The notes: generated from the letters alone by a model not told the origin. 64,000 bases of DNA from Limnohabitans sp. Rim11 (GCF_001269365.1 NZ_CXOM01000002.1:8001-72000), one strand, 5' to 3'; positions 17,259-25,504 are shown, counted from the first letter of the stretch. Numbers and translations: made by a program.

Positions 17259-17844
17259 ATTTGCAACAAGCAAATAAATAATTCTCAGTTGACAGCTATC
17301 TCCTCAGAAGCGATCTTCTTCGTCTTGATTAAATACAGCCCCCAACCCGGTCGCCGTGGTTCCCAATTTGGTGCTTCCGTCCGAGCTGAAACTACCCATC
17401 TGTATAAAGACTGAGCCATCGCTGCCCACGGTTGTGTTGCCTATTACTGTGTCCTCACACCCAACTGAAATCATGTTCGGCAAGGAAGTCATGAAGGCTC
17501 GGATGTCAGAAATCATTGAGAAGTTGACCCCTGATCAATGTGAGCACTTTGCTTACGCGCTTGAGCAGGTGGCGAGTTGCTATCTGAGCTCATCCAGCCA
17601 CGGGGCACTACTCATAGCGGCCGCCATAAAAAAGCTTCATTTAGTTGGTCTGCTTAAGGTAAGCAAATCCAAAAAACCCTCAACAACGAAATTTCATTCA
17701 ACTTGGTTCAAAGCCCGTTTTGCAGAAACCTGCAAATTCACGGCTCGGAACCAAGTCCGAAAAAGTCATGAGGTTTTGAGACAAACGGAGTTTGAGACGC
17801 CTTTCCCGGGCCAATGGTGCAGGCTACAGTCAGGAGCCCAAAGC

Positions 17845-17868
17845 AAAAAGCCCCGCATGGTGCGGGGC
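17845..17868 (-). terminator. Factor-independent terminator downstream of the original tRNA-Ser
   Basis: On the minus strand a GC-only stem GCCCCGCA/TGCGGGGC with a short loop is followed by TTTTT. It lies 47 bases past the tRNA 3' end and would have terminated the intact tRNA-Ser transcript before the element inserted. Confidence 0.85.
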
Positions 17869-17914
17869 CTGAGGCTGCCTCAAGGCCTGCTGAGCAGGTT
17901 TGAGGTCTTTGTAC

Positions 17915-17973
17915 TGGCGGAGAAGGTGGGATTCGAACCCACGGTGATGTTGCCACCACGCCTGATTTCGAGT
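17915..17973 (-). pseudogene. 3' half of a split tRNA-Ser(CGA) gene
   Basis: Read on the minus strand this is the anticodon-loop core ACTCGAAATCAG, a long variable arm, a T arm containing GGTTCGAATCC, the acceptor strand CTTCTCC, G and an encoded CCA. The 5' half is missing here and lies at 30798-30840. Joining the two halves at the shared 12-base core gives a 90-base tRNA-Ser with a perfect GGAGAAG/CTTCTCC acceptor stem. The sequence on the element side does not restore the gene, so this copy is inactive. Confidence 0.88.
17962..17973. repeat. Left attachment core (attL)
   Basis: CTGATTTCGAGT, identical to the copy at 30798-30809. It covers the anticodon loop and the 3' strand of the anticodon stem of the split tRNA-Ser, a usual recombination site for tyrosine integrases. 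Confidence 0.8.
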
Positions 17974-18263
17974 ACAGGGAGAAGCGTTGCAGACTGCATG
18001 AACATTGGCTCGCGAGAGACATGGTCTTTTTTGTGTAGTCAATGTGCAGTTTATTAAACTTTTTCCTTGTACTTAGGAATCAATCCCATCGCCAACTTAG
18101 CATCAATTCGGTGTCAGTCGTTGTTAAAGAATTCCATCGAATTTTAACTCACTTGAGCATTGGGGTTGGGCTACACAATCTATGTTGCTAACTATAAAAA
18201 TATAGTTAGAGAAATGACGCTTAGACTTACTCAACAGTCATCAAATTAATCACTAGCAGAATC

Positions 18264-18716
18264 ATGTCAATTTCATCTTGGCTTTCTAATTTCAAGCCAA
18301 TCAAACATCGCTATCAGCTACTTCTACTTGTAGTTGCATGGCTGATTTGCAATGAAGTACTTTCTAGAGTCTTGTTTGACAACTTAGAAAAAGAGATTTA
18401 TCCAATGGAGAGTGACTCAATTGGAATCCCAATGATGGAGAACTTGTTCTTAGGCGTAGTTGTTGGATTTCTATGTGCTGTTGGTTTGTTAATTCCAAAG
18501 ACAAAGTACTTTGGTTTTGTGTCCATTGCGTTCATTGGGCTTGGTGCACTAATGACTTTGCAAGGCGTTGCATATTGGATGTTCCCAAATCATTACATCG
18601 CATCAATTGGACACTTAATTCCATTTATTGCTTGCACTTACATGCTCGTAAGTGCATGGGCGAAACGTAAGCAAGCAATGAGCAGTCAAGAAACAGCTAA
18701 CGAACAAGAATCGTGA
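18264..18716 (+). CDS. Hypothetical membrane protein, about four TM segments
   Basis: A 150-residue protein I do not recognise. Hydrophobic segments lie at roughly residues 18-36, 58-78, 84-102 and 113-133, with a charged tail (AKRKQAMSSQETANEQES), so it is probably an inner-membrane protein. Its stop overlaps the GTG start of the NERD gene by four bases, so the two are translationally coupled and may act together. It is the first gene of the element after the left att site. Base composition matches the AT-rich element. Confidence 0.7.
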   Translation: MSISSWLSNFKPIKHRYQLLLLVVAWLICNEVLSRVLFDNLEKEIYPMESDSIGIPMMENLFLGVVVGFLCAVGLLIPKTKYFGFVSIAFIGLGALMTLQGVAYWMFPNHYIASIGHLIPFIACTYMLVSAWAKRKQAMSSQETANEQES

Positions 18717-19342
18717 ATCCAATCTACCTCACATTACTTTCGCTATCAATTGGCTTTACTTTAGGCTACAGCGCACACAGAGTCTATTCATCACAAAATC
18801 GTGGCGAATTGCTCGTGAGAAAAGCGATAAAGAAGCACTTCCATTCACCCAACTATCACCTTCTAAATCACATTACGCTGAAGCATGGCAAGAGCACGAC
18901 ACAGATAGACCATATCTTGGTTTCAAGCTATGGCGTATTCGTGATTGAGACTAAGAACTACAAGGGATGGATATTTGCGAATCCCAAGCATGAGACTTGG
19001 ACACAAGTTTTATTCAAAGCAAAGTTCAAATTTCAGAACCCAATTTATCAAAACCATCGTCATGTTGTTGCAGTCAGAGAACTCTTAGACTTCTTGCCTC
19101 AAGAAGCTATCAAGTCAGTTGTTGTTTTCAGTGGTGATGCTGAGTTCAAAACAGACATGCCAAGTAATGTCTTCACTTTACCAATGCTGATTGATTACTT
19201 GAATAGCTGTACTGAAGAACTATTGTCACTGAACAGAGTTCAGTTCTCAGTTGGGCGCATTGAGACAGCTCGTTTGGAAATCAGTGAAATGACTGATGTT
19301 GAGCATGTCAAAGCACTTCAGAAACGCTATGGGCACAAATAG
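18713..19342 (+). CDS. NERD-domain (nuclease-related) protein, membrane-anchored
   Basis: A 209-residue protein with an N-terminal hydrophobic segment (about residues 3-20) and a NERD domain. The diagnostic stretch TQIDHILVSSYGVFVIETKN (about residues 62-81) supplies the Asp and the ExK pair of the restriction-endonuclease-like fold. NERD proteins are predicted nucleases often found on plasmids and islands. The start is a GTG overlapping the stop of the upstream four-TM gene. A defence or DNA-processing role is inferred only. Confidence 0.8.
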   Translation: MNPIYLTLLSLSIGFTLGYSAHRVYSSQNRGELLVRKAIKKHFHSPNYHLLNHITLKHGKSTTQIDHILVSSYGVFVIETKNYKGWIFANPKHETWTQVLFKAKFKFQNPIYQNHRHVVAVRELLDFLPQEAIKSVVVFSGDAEFKTDMPSNVFTLPMLIDYLNSCTEELLSLNRVQFSVGRIETARLEISEMTDVEHVKALQKRYGHK

Positions 19343-19346
19343 ATGT

Positions 19347-19697
19347 CTAGCTTTGAACTGATAAAGGTGCGCTTGCGTCTCGCATCTTCGCTTGTGCTTT
19401 GGTCAATGCTTGTCTAGCGACAAGCTGTTTCTTCTGTTGTTTCAGCTTGGCTTCTTGGTCAGCAAGTGATTTGACTTGAAGTTCTTGCGAACTGAGCGTT
19501 TTGGTTCCCTCGTCAATCACACTGTCACTGACTTGAGTGACTGAGAACACATTCTTGTCACCAAACTTGTGTTGAAAGAGCATCCTCGCAGAATTGAGTG
19601 AATCTGTGCGCTCTGAAGCTGTGACAGTTGAGCCATTCTTCAGCTTGACTTTCGCTATGAAAGTCTTGAGGGGTGATGTAAATTCGTGAAGTCTCAT
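19347..19697 (-). CDS. Hypothetical protein
   Basis: A 116-residue protein I do not recognise. The N-terminal half looks like a small beta-rich domain (FIAKVKLKNGSTVTASERTD) that includes MLFQHKFGDKNVFSVTQV, and the C-terminal half is a charged coiled-coil-like helix rich in Gln and Lys (EAKLKQQKKQLVARQ). It is on the minus strand, downstream of a DUF6641-like gene but separated from it by a terminator at 19726-19754. Small proteins of this style are common on plasmid-like elements and filamentous phages. Confidence 0.6.
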   Translation of the reverse strand: MRLHEFTSPLKTFIAKVKLKNGSTVTASERTDSLNSARMLFQHKFGDKNVFSVTQVSDSVIDEGTKTLSSQELQVKSLADQEAKLKQQKKQLVARQALTKAQAKMRDASAPLSVQS

Positions 19698-19725
19698 ATA
19701 TGTATTTATGAAGAAATCAAATCAG

Positions 19726-19754
19726 AAAAAAGAGCGTCTAAGACGCTCTTTTTT
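19726..19754. terminator. Bidirectional-looking terminator
   Basis: A stem of AAAAAAGAGCGTC paired with GACGCTCTTTTTT around a TAA loop. The T run faces out on both strands. It overlaps the stop codon of the minus-strand gene ending at 19753 and separates it from the next minus-strand gene. Confidence 0.85.
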
Positions 19755-20196
19755 ACTTAGTGAATCTTGCTCGTACAGACTCACTAGCAATTTCAATGGC
19801 TGTATCAAGTTCGCCACCAAGAACAGCTTGGTCTAGCTTCTCTAAAACTTGAATCAGTTCATCAGCGTTAGACACTTCAACTGAGTTCTTGTCACCCTTC
19901 GCTGTGAGTGGAACAACTTTAGAACCGTACTTCACTTGCACAAACACTTTATTGTTCTGTGTGAACCAAAGTGGCTTGACTCGTTTAGACACTTCTACAG
20001 TCTGACGAATTCCATCTGAGTCAGTGACAGTACGCAGACGCTTTGCTGTGTATGTCACACCATTTTTCAGCGCAATCGCAAGAGCTACTTGCTCTTTCAG
20101 TTTGTTGCTCAACTTTTGACGACGAAACTCAATTGGGTTGGACACTTGTTGACGCTTTGCAGAAGTCAACTTCAAGGAAGACAAGATTGAAGACAT
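19753..20196 (-). CDS. DUF6641-like small protein
   Basis: A 147-residue protein with an N-terminus MSSILSSLKLTSAKRQQVSN, a basic helical segment (EFRRQKLSNKLKEQVALAIA) and a VKYGSKVVPL strand. From memory this layout resembles the DUF6641 family found beside replication genes in Burkholderiales plasmids and islands; the family name should be taken as tentative. It is transcribed away from the Rep-like gene with only 125 bases between their starts, so the two probably share a regulatory region. Confidence 0.6.
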   Translation of the reverse strand: MSSILSSLKLTSAKRQQVSNPIEFRRQKLSNKLKEQVALAIALKNGVTYTAKRLRTVTDSDGIRQTVEVSKRVKPLWFTQNNKVFVQVKYGSKVVPLTAKGDKNSVEVSNADELIQVLEKLDQAVLGGELDTAIEIASESVRARFTK

Positions 20197-20321
20197 AAAT
20201 CACTCCATGTATTGTTAAAGACAGAGTGATTTTTCGCCCATTTACCATTTATTCCTATCCATTTACAACATCTAGTATTTGGTTTTTTTATGGAATTATT
20301 TGGTTAGGCATAAATAGTCTT

Positions 20322-20885
20322 ATGACTACTCTAAGCGACCAAATTAACAGTGATTTTTGGACAAATGTTGCCAAGTACAAAGAACAACACTATCAATGGA
20401 TGTTGACTCACAAGGACTTAGCAACACATGCAGTAACACTGACATTTGATCCAACCAAAATTCAATCATTTTTGGAAAAAAACAAAATGGAAATGAAGTT
20501 AAACAATCCATATTTGTTAAAGATGTACAAGAAAGAAATGAAGTACTTTGGGCGTCTTTTGAGTAGAAGTCTTTTTGGTAAGTCAGCAGAGCGTTTTGGT
20601 GAAAGATTACTTTTAATTCCTTGTTTGGAAGGAATTGAAGAAGGAAAGATTCCACACTTTCACTGCACGATTGGAGTTGACGACAACAGAATGGAAGTGG
20701 CAGCAACCAAAATTTTGGATTGTTGGCTACAGACACGATTCTGTGGATACCACAATGAGGTCAAGCTGTTTAGAGATGAAGGATGGCTTGGTTACAACAC
20801 GAAACGATGCATGTTTCCCAAAAAAGAAGTGATTGATTGGGAAAGTGTTCTTGTGCCTACTTCGTCTCAGTCTATTCTTGGGTGA
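20322..20885 (+). CDS. HUH-type replication-initiator-like protein
   Basis: A 187-residue protein with PHFHCTIGV (His112, His114), the metal-binding HUH motif of rolling-circle replication initiators and relaxases. A tyrosine in GYNTK (Tyr158, Lys161) could be the DNA-cleaving residue. The family normally nicks an origin and joins to the 5' end. The frame is open from 20226, but the added N-terminus is hydrophobic and unlike the family; the ATG at 20322 directly follows CATAAATAGTCTT and may be leaderless. Perfect inverted repeats lie immediately downstream. The exact Rep family is not identified. Confidence 0.65.
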   Translation: MTTLSDQINSDFWTNVAKYKEQHYQWMLTHKDLATHAVTLTFDPTKIQSFLEKNKMEMKLNNPYLLKMYKKEMKYFGRLLSRSLFGKSAERFGERLLLIPCLEGIEEGKIPHFHCTIGVDDNRMEVAATKILDCWLQTRFCGYHNEVKLFRDEGWLGYNTKRCMFPKKEVIDWESVLVPTSSQSILG

Positions 20886-20906
20886 ATCTCGCTTAGATTG
20901 GGTCAG

Positions 20907-20995
20907 AAAGAGTCTGTAGACTCTTTATTAGTATTCCTTTGTCTTTTTCTTTTAGAACACCAAAACAAACAAAGAGCTGTTGAAGACAAAGGAAT
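20907..20995. repeat. Two nested inverted repeats downstream of the Rep-like gene
   Basis: First, AAAGAGTCT / AGACTCTTT with a two-base loop (20907-20926). Second, ATTCCTTTGTCTT (20933-20945) and its exact complement (20983-20995) around a 37-base loop. They could be a terminator plus a replication-origin structure for the HUH protein just upstream. The sequence alone does not decide. Confidence 0.6.
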
Positions 20996-21047
20996 GATTG
21001 ATACAATCTAGGTAAACAGTCAAAATCAAGAACGAATTGGAGACTAA

Positions 21048-21917
21048 ATGCAGACTAACGAGACAAAAGGAATGTTACTTGGCTTCATTGGAGTCTTGAT
21101 GTTCAGTCTGACACTCCCATTCACACGAATTGCTGTTGCAGAATTAAGTCCATACTTCGTGACATTTGGTAGGTCATCACTTGGTGGAATTTGTGCGCTA
21201 CTGCTGTTTGCATTCACAAAGCCAAAACTTCCCACAAAAAGTCAGTTAATACGCTTGAGCGTAATGGCACTTGGCGTTGTTTATGGATTTCCACTATTTG
21301 TATCTCTCGCTATGAAAACGCTTCCATCAGCGCATGGAGGAATTGTTCTTGGTGTGCTTCCACTAGCAACAGCAGTTGTTGGAGCACTACGCTTTAACGA
21401 GCGTCCATCACTAGCGTTTTGGATAACAGCAGTGATGGGCAGTTTGCTAGTCATCACTTATGCATCACTAAATGGAAGTGGTGGTCTTGCTAGTGAAGAT
21501 TGGCTTTTGTTCGTTGCAATCGCTAGTGCATCAATTGGTTACAGCGAAGGGGGAAAACTCAGTGAGGAAATGAGTTCTGTTGATGTGATAAGTTGGGCAC
21601 TTGTTCTGACACTACCCATAAACATCTTCTTGACTTATCAGTACATAGATTTTGAAATCAGTGCTGTGTCTACATCAGCAATCATTTCATTCGTCTATGT
21701 TGGCTTGATTTCTATGTACATTGCATTCTTCTTTTGGTACAGAGGAATCGCACTTGGGGGCGTTGCAAGGGTTGGTCAAGTTCAGCTACTTCAACCCTTT
21801 TTGACGCTTGTTGGAGCGTACTTCTTACTAGACGAGCAAATCACAGCTATGAACATTGGATTTGCTTTGTGTGTTCTTGCAGTTGTCGTTTTGGGTAAAA
21901 GAACAAGGGCAAAGTAA
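21048..21917 (+). CDS. EamA/DMT-family transporter
   Basis: Drug/metabolite-transporter superfamily permease of 289 residues with about ten membrane helices in two EamA repeats (for example GFIGVLMFSLTLPFTRIAV at the start, and VYVGLISMYIAFFFWYRGIA followed by VARVGQVQLLQPFLTLVGAY in the second half). Such proteins export amino acids, nucleobases or other small molecules; the substrate cannot be read from sequence. It is cargo in the AT-rich element, convergent with a small hypothetical gene two bases away. The start follows a TTGGAGACTAA ribosome site. Confidence 0.85.
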   Translation: MQTNETKGMLLGFIGVLMFSLTLPFTRIAVAELSPYFVTFGRSSLGGICALLLFAFTKPKLPTKSQLIRLSVMALGVVYGFPLFVSLAMKTLPSAHGGIVLGVLPLATAVVGALRFNERPSLAFWITAVMGSLLVITYASLNGSGGLASEDWLLFVAIASASIGYSEGGKLSEEMSSVDVISWALVLTLPINIFLTYQYIDFEISAVSTSAIISFVYVGLISMYIAFFFWYRGIALGGVARVGQVQLLQPFLTLVGAYFLLDEQITAMNIGFALCVLAVVVLGKRTRAK

Positions 21918-21919
21918 AT

Positions 21920-22279
21920 TCAGTACTCGCTAGTGAGCATGATGACCCAATACTCACCATCAAACTGACAGTACAGCTTGATTTCACTTAATGGAAAGTC
22001 TGTGTACTCAATCTTCTGACGAGCGTACACATTGTCATTTCCATCATCAATCACAAGTTCAGCACTTGAGTCTTGGACTGTAAGACGAGCTACGCAGAAG
22101 TAGTCGTTGAAGTACTTGGGCAGATGTGACGCAATCGCATCAAAAAACCAAAAACACTTTGCTTGTTCAGCAAGATACTTAGTTCCATCAGTTAGCAAGT
22201 GACGCTGAGTGATGCGATAGTACTTTTCAGTTCCAATGAATTGACTGAGTTCAGATTGAAGGTTTTGTGTTGAGTTCAT
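21920..22279 (-). CDS. Hypothetical protein
   Basis: A 119-residue cytoplasmic protein I do not recognise. It has no signal peptide or membrane segment. It contains aromatic-rich stretches (CFWFFDAIASHLPKYFNDYF) and ends YCQFDGEYWVIMLTSEY, a layout like the DUF6876 type of small proteins on mobile elements (tentative). It lies tail to tail with the DMT transporter and faces a 570-base gap upstream. Confidence 0.55.
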   Translation of the reverse strand: MNSTQNLQSELSQFIGTEKYYRITQRHLLTDGTKYLAEQAKCFWFFDAIASHLPKYFNDYFCVARLTVQDSSAELVIDDGNDNVYARQKIEYTDFPLSEIKLYCQFDGEYWVIMLTSEY

Positions 22280-22849
22280 GTACTCAACTTTGAACCCATC
22301 TCCAAATCATTCCTAGCCTCGTTCAAGATTTCCGTTGTACGAGGTAGACACTCATTCATCTTGCAGAGTGAAATGGTAGGAATGGCGAAATCGTGTTGTT
22401 GTGTATTTCAGCAACCATAGATAGGACTCAATACAAGACGCCACACACGAGCTATTTCATTCGTATACGGACCATATACGGCAGAGCTGCGTGGGAGCGT
22501 TCTAGCTTGGATTTAACGAGTCACGCACGAAAGGTGAAACTTTATGATTGTCTTTGTTACTATATTTTTATAGCAACAGATTTCTGTGACGACTCACACG
22601 CACTCACAGACGCTTCAAATCCAACTACAAGCGATTCTTCTGACTGAGATGACTCAGAGTTACAGTGGACTTGTGCGTGTCTCAAATCGCTCGTGAGCAA
22701 AAAAATCAAACGAAATACAGATAAGTAAAGATAACCAAAACAGCTTGTTGATTCCCAACGAAAAGGCATGGGAATTGGAGTTCGGTTGCTGAACCAAATG
22801 TTTGGGAATAACGTCTAGCTCATAAATAGTTAGATTAGTAAGGAACAAC
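22280..22849. other. 570-base stretch without a supported gene
   Basis: Located between the small hypothetical gene and the second recombinase. An 84-residue plus-strand frame (22393-22647) has no domain-like pattern. A short direct repeat TATACGG-ACCA-TATACGG occurs near 22462-22479. A CATAAATAGT motif at 22821-22830, 20 bases before the recombinase start, may be its -10 region. No tRNA, terminator or further inverted repeat was seen. Confidence 0.5.
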
Positions 22850-23458
22850 ATGTCACAAGCAAAGATTCTCACCCCCTCTGAATTTCGCAAAATTCTTCTG
22901 CACATCGCAAAGAAGAAACATCACGCACGAAACAAAGCAATCGTCTATTGCAGTTTCTTTGGATGCATGAGAGTTGGTGAGATTGCAAGTCTCACAATCA
23001 AAGATGTACTCGCTGAAGATGGCTCAATCAAAGAAGAGGTCTATCTGAAACCATTTCAGACGAAAGGTTCACGAGGTCGCACTGTCTACTTCCCAACGAA
23101 ACTGCAAGACGAAATCAAGAGCTATCTGAGTGTCAGATTTGGACTTAAAGACAAGGACTTGAAAGTGCTGAACTTGACTGACACAAGCAAAGCACTGTTT
23201 GGCTCGCAGAAGAACACTCAGCGAGGTTTCTCCCCAAATACTTTATGCCAATGGTTCACAAAACTTTTTTCTGACTGCCAAATAAATGGAGCCTCGAGCC
23301 ACAGTGGAAGGCGTTGGGGAGCTACGCAACTTTGTGAACAGTCAGTGAACCCAAAAATCATTCAGAAGATTTTGGGTCATCGTCAGTTGCAGACGACCAT
23401 GCTCTATTACGAGGTCTCTCCTAAGAGCATGAGAAACGCTGTTGAGTTACTTTCTTGA
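22850..23458 (+). CDS. Small tyrosine recombinase (catalytic domain only)
   Basis: A 202-residue XerC/D-like recombinase with the full catalytic set: Arg41 (CMRVGEIASL), Lys72, His151-x-x-Arg154 (HSGRRWGA), His177 (LGHRQLQTT) and Tyr186 or Tyr187 (MLYYEV). The N-terminal arm/core-binding domain of normal integrases is absent; length is about half of a phage integrase, like the small recombinases found in integron-like or fimbrial-switch settings. It lies inside the element, far from either att core, so it may resolve multimers or invert DNA rather than integrate the element. It starts after AAGGAACAAC. Confidence 0.85.
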   Translation: MSQAKILTPSEFRKILLHIAKKKHHARNKAIVYCSFFGCMRVGEIASLTIKDVLAEDGSIKEEVYLKPFQTKGSRGRTVYFPTKLQDEIKSYLSVRFGLKDKDLKVLNLTDTSKALFGSQKNTQRGFSPNTLCQWFTKLFSDCQINGASSHSGRRWGATQLCEQSVNPKIIQKILGHRQLQTTMLYYEVSPKSMRNAVELLS

Positions 23459-23464
23459 GAATTC

Positions 23465-25015
23465 TTAAAAAATCATACTCGCAGCAACGACTACAACACA
23501 CATGATTAGGAAGTACTTCTTCATTTGAGAATTCACATCTTCAATCTTTGAAAAGATTACTTGCTCATCATTAGCTCTCTTCGAATCACTTTCTCCAATT
23601 CTTTTCGAAAGTATTTCGAACATCTCAGCATACTTCTTTACGAGTTTTTTATGAGTCGAATCGCTGAGTGCATCACTCATCTCAGAAATATCTCCTTTAA
23701 TCTTCTGAAGATGTTCAAACGATGTAGTGAGTCGAAGCTCGTCTTCAGTTTTCTCACTCGCTTTGGCTTTTCTTTCAACTTGAACTTGTATGTCGTAGAC
23801 GCTACCATCAAAGTACAGATGTGAGTTACTTTTCCCAAGCGCTTCAAAACGTCTAAGAAATATTGATGTTAGTGTCTCCCATACTTCTAGGTCCTCTTCT
23901 TCAACAAAGTCATTAATCTGTTGCTGTAACCAAAGAAGTTTTTGTGCTGATGCTCGTAAGAAGAATGAATCGTTATCTAAGACTGCTGCCAAAAAAACTC
24001 TTCCATCAGTCTTCAAGTAGTACTCAAGCTCATCAATTGTTACTGCGTACGACTCGATGGATTTATAAAAACCAACTCTATAAGCAACATCTTTAAGAGA
24101 AAAAATCTTTTTCTTATGGCTCTTCATTAAGTAGTTAGGTATTCTCTCTATCAAAGAAACTCTGATTTGATAGCAGTCATCTTGAAAGTATTTGTTGTCC
24201 TCACTAGCCTCTTCTTTAGGAGTCCAATTCTTTAGGAACTCTTCAAGATAGCATTCCTGTGATTTTGCTGACCATGATTGATCCTCATCAAGACCACGTT
24301 CTTTTGCAAATGTCCAACTTACTTCGAATGGTGCGATATTCTGAATTGCATCCCTCACATAGAAAGCTGATTGTTTGCTTTGACTAACTTTCAAGAGGCT
24401 TTCCCAAGCAAGTTGAATCAAGTCATGTTGTGACATGTCATAGTCGAAATTATCCTCAGCAGACTTACCAATCTTTGATGAAATAAGAACTCTGTGGAGA
24501 ATAGCTAGGTAACGTTCTTCACTTATTTGAGTTAACAATTCATCTCTTCGAAGAATTGACTTAAACATCTCTTGTGGAGCGTTCAAATTTTTTATCACTG
24601 CATCGAGAACATCCAATTCTGCTTCGTGATAAAGCCATTGGCGCATCAAATAGAACTCTTCAGACTGCGAGTGTGACCAACAAAAAGTATTGGGATTGCC
24701 AAGAAGTGCGATTGCAATCGTAAGTGGCAAAGAAAAACTATCAACTCCGTTAACGTTGACTAGCTTCTTGTAACGCTCAAACAAATGTTTTGTCTGTGTG
24801 CGATTTGCAATCTTAGAAAGAGCAACATCAACAATTTCACTTTTTCGAGAGAACAGCGTTGAGAAGACTTCTTCATCTAACTCAAACGCCAACCTCCAAG
24901 ATAAAAACTTCGATGTTTCTTTACTTTTTTCATCAAAATAAACTAACAGTTCAGATTCAGTAAGTGACTGTATGTAGAGCTTCTCAAGAGTTGGATGTGT
25001 GAATTTATGTGTCAT
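23465..25015 (-). CDS. Unrecognised 516-aa protein with C-terminal membrane anchor, last gene of the TGT-like operon
   Basis: Mostly helical protein without a recognisable catalytic motif. It ends in a single hydrophobic segment (KKYFLIMCVVVVAASMIF, the last 18 residues), so it is probably tail-anchored in the inner membrane with its bulk in the cytoplasm. A coiled-coil-like stretch precedes the anchor (DISEMSDALSDSTHKKLVKK). It starts 21 bases after the HEPN-like gene and is the last gene of the five-gene minus-strand operon. It could be a sensor or effector; no function can be assigned from sequence. Confidence 0.75.
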   Translation of the reverse strand: MTHKFTHPTLEKLYIQSLTESELLVYFDEKSKETSKFLSWRLAFELDEEVFSTLFSRKSEIVDVALSKIANRTQTKHLFERYKKLVNVNGVDSFSLPLTIAIALLGNPNTFCWSHSQSEEFYLMRQWLYHEAELDVLDAVIKNLNAPQEMFKSILRRDELLTQISEERYLAILHRVLISSKIGKSAEDNFDYDMSQHDLIQLAWESLLKVSQSKQSAFYVRDAIQNIAPFEVSWTFAKERGLDEDQSWSAKSQECYLEEFLKNWTPKEEASEDNKYFQDDCYQIRVSLIERIPNYLMKSHKKKIFSLKDVAYRVGFYKSIESYAVTIDELEYYLKTDGRVFLAAVLDNDSFFLRASAQKLLWLQQQINDFVEEEDLEVWETLTSIFLRRFEALGKSNSHLYFDGSVYDIQVQVERKAKASEKTEDELRLTTSFEHLQKIKGDISEMSDALSDSTHKKLVKKYAEMFEILSKRIGESDSKRANDEQVIFSKIEDVNSQMKKYFLIMCVVVVAASMIF

Positions 25016-25036
25016 TTATTTCTTCTCTGTCCATCG

Positions 25037-25504
25037 CTAAACTGAATCAGTTTTTTCATGGTTCTTTGCGAAACGTCTACTCATTTTGTTAACTTCGTTG
25101 ATGAGTGCTCGAACCTCGTCAACATTCTCCTCTTTGAAGCAATCTAATCGCCACATCATTTCATGTGTTAATTGATTTCTTTTCATAGCTACAGAATTGA
25201 TTTTCTCTGCAATTGTTTCATCAAAAACTCCCATCGCAAGAAGATTGCCAACCATGTTTCTGAATGCAATCTTTTTTAGGTCTTCAAACTGTGGTGGATT
25301 CTTATCATTCAATGCACGATAGCAAGTCACATAAGCTGCTGTAACTCTATCTTCAAGAATTGAAAATATCAGCATATGTGCAGCTAGATAGTTCCCTTGA
25401 CTCTTGAACATGTTGACATTTGAAAAGGCTTTCCTAAAGACGCCATACTTTACATATGGATCTAACTCGTTATGCTCTTGTGAACGTCCCATTTTTTTCT
25501 TCAA
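25037..25504 (-). CDS. HEPN-like small protein with RNxxxH motif
   Basis: An all-helical 155-residue protein containing MKRNQLTHEMMW: Arg109-Asn110-x3-His114 fits the R-polar-x3-H RNase motif of HEPN domains, preceded by an amphipathic helix and DETIAEKINSVA. HEPN proteins are metal-independent RNases common in toxin-antitoxin, abortive-infection and CRISPR systems. The start overlaps the stop of the TGT-like gene by four bases (25501-25504), so both are translationally coupled. I cannot exclude a HEPN-like protein without nuclease activity. It begins MKKKMGRSQE. Confidence 0.65.
   Translation of the reverse strand: MKKKMGRSQEHNELDPYVKYGVFRKAFSNVNMFKSQGNYLAAHMLIFSILEDRVTAAYVTCYRALNDKNPPQFEDLKKIAFRNMVGNLLAMGVFDETIAEKINSVAMKRNQLTHEMMWRLDCFKEENVDEVRALINEVNKMSRRFAKNHEKTDSV

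Larger units (their letters stand above)
17259..18263. other. Gene-poor stretch between the hemerythrin gene and the integrated element's first gene
   Basis: About 1 kb with no gene I can support. It contains a terminator and the 3' half of a tRNA-Ser (both minus strand), the left att core at 17962-17973 and the first 290 bases of the element. A plus-strand frame from 17473 (MFGKEVMKARMSEII) looks protein-like for about 60 residues but then runs through the terminator and tRNA, so at most it is a remnant. A 70-residue minus-strand frame at 17304-17516 is equally unsupported. A 9-bp dyad (CTAACTATA / TATAGTTAG) lies at 18188-18209. Confidence 0.6.

Noticed and set aside
17738-18022. 94-codon minus-strand frame containing VATSPWVRIPPSPP
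   Set aside because: Another false translation across the same tRNA fragment, with no domain pattern.
17356-18057. 233-codon plus-strand open frame with the phrase EKVGFEPTV
   Set aside because: It runs through a terminator and the 3' half of a tRNA gene. VGFEPT is the well-known false translation of a tRNA T arm.
22393-22647. 84-codon plus-strand frame in the element
   Set aside because: No recognisable protein pattern, no convincing ribosome site, and composition like non-coding DNA.
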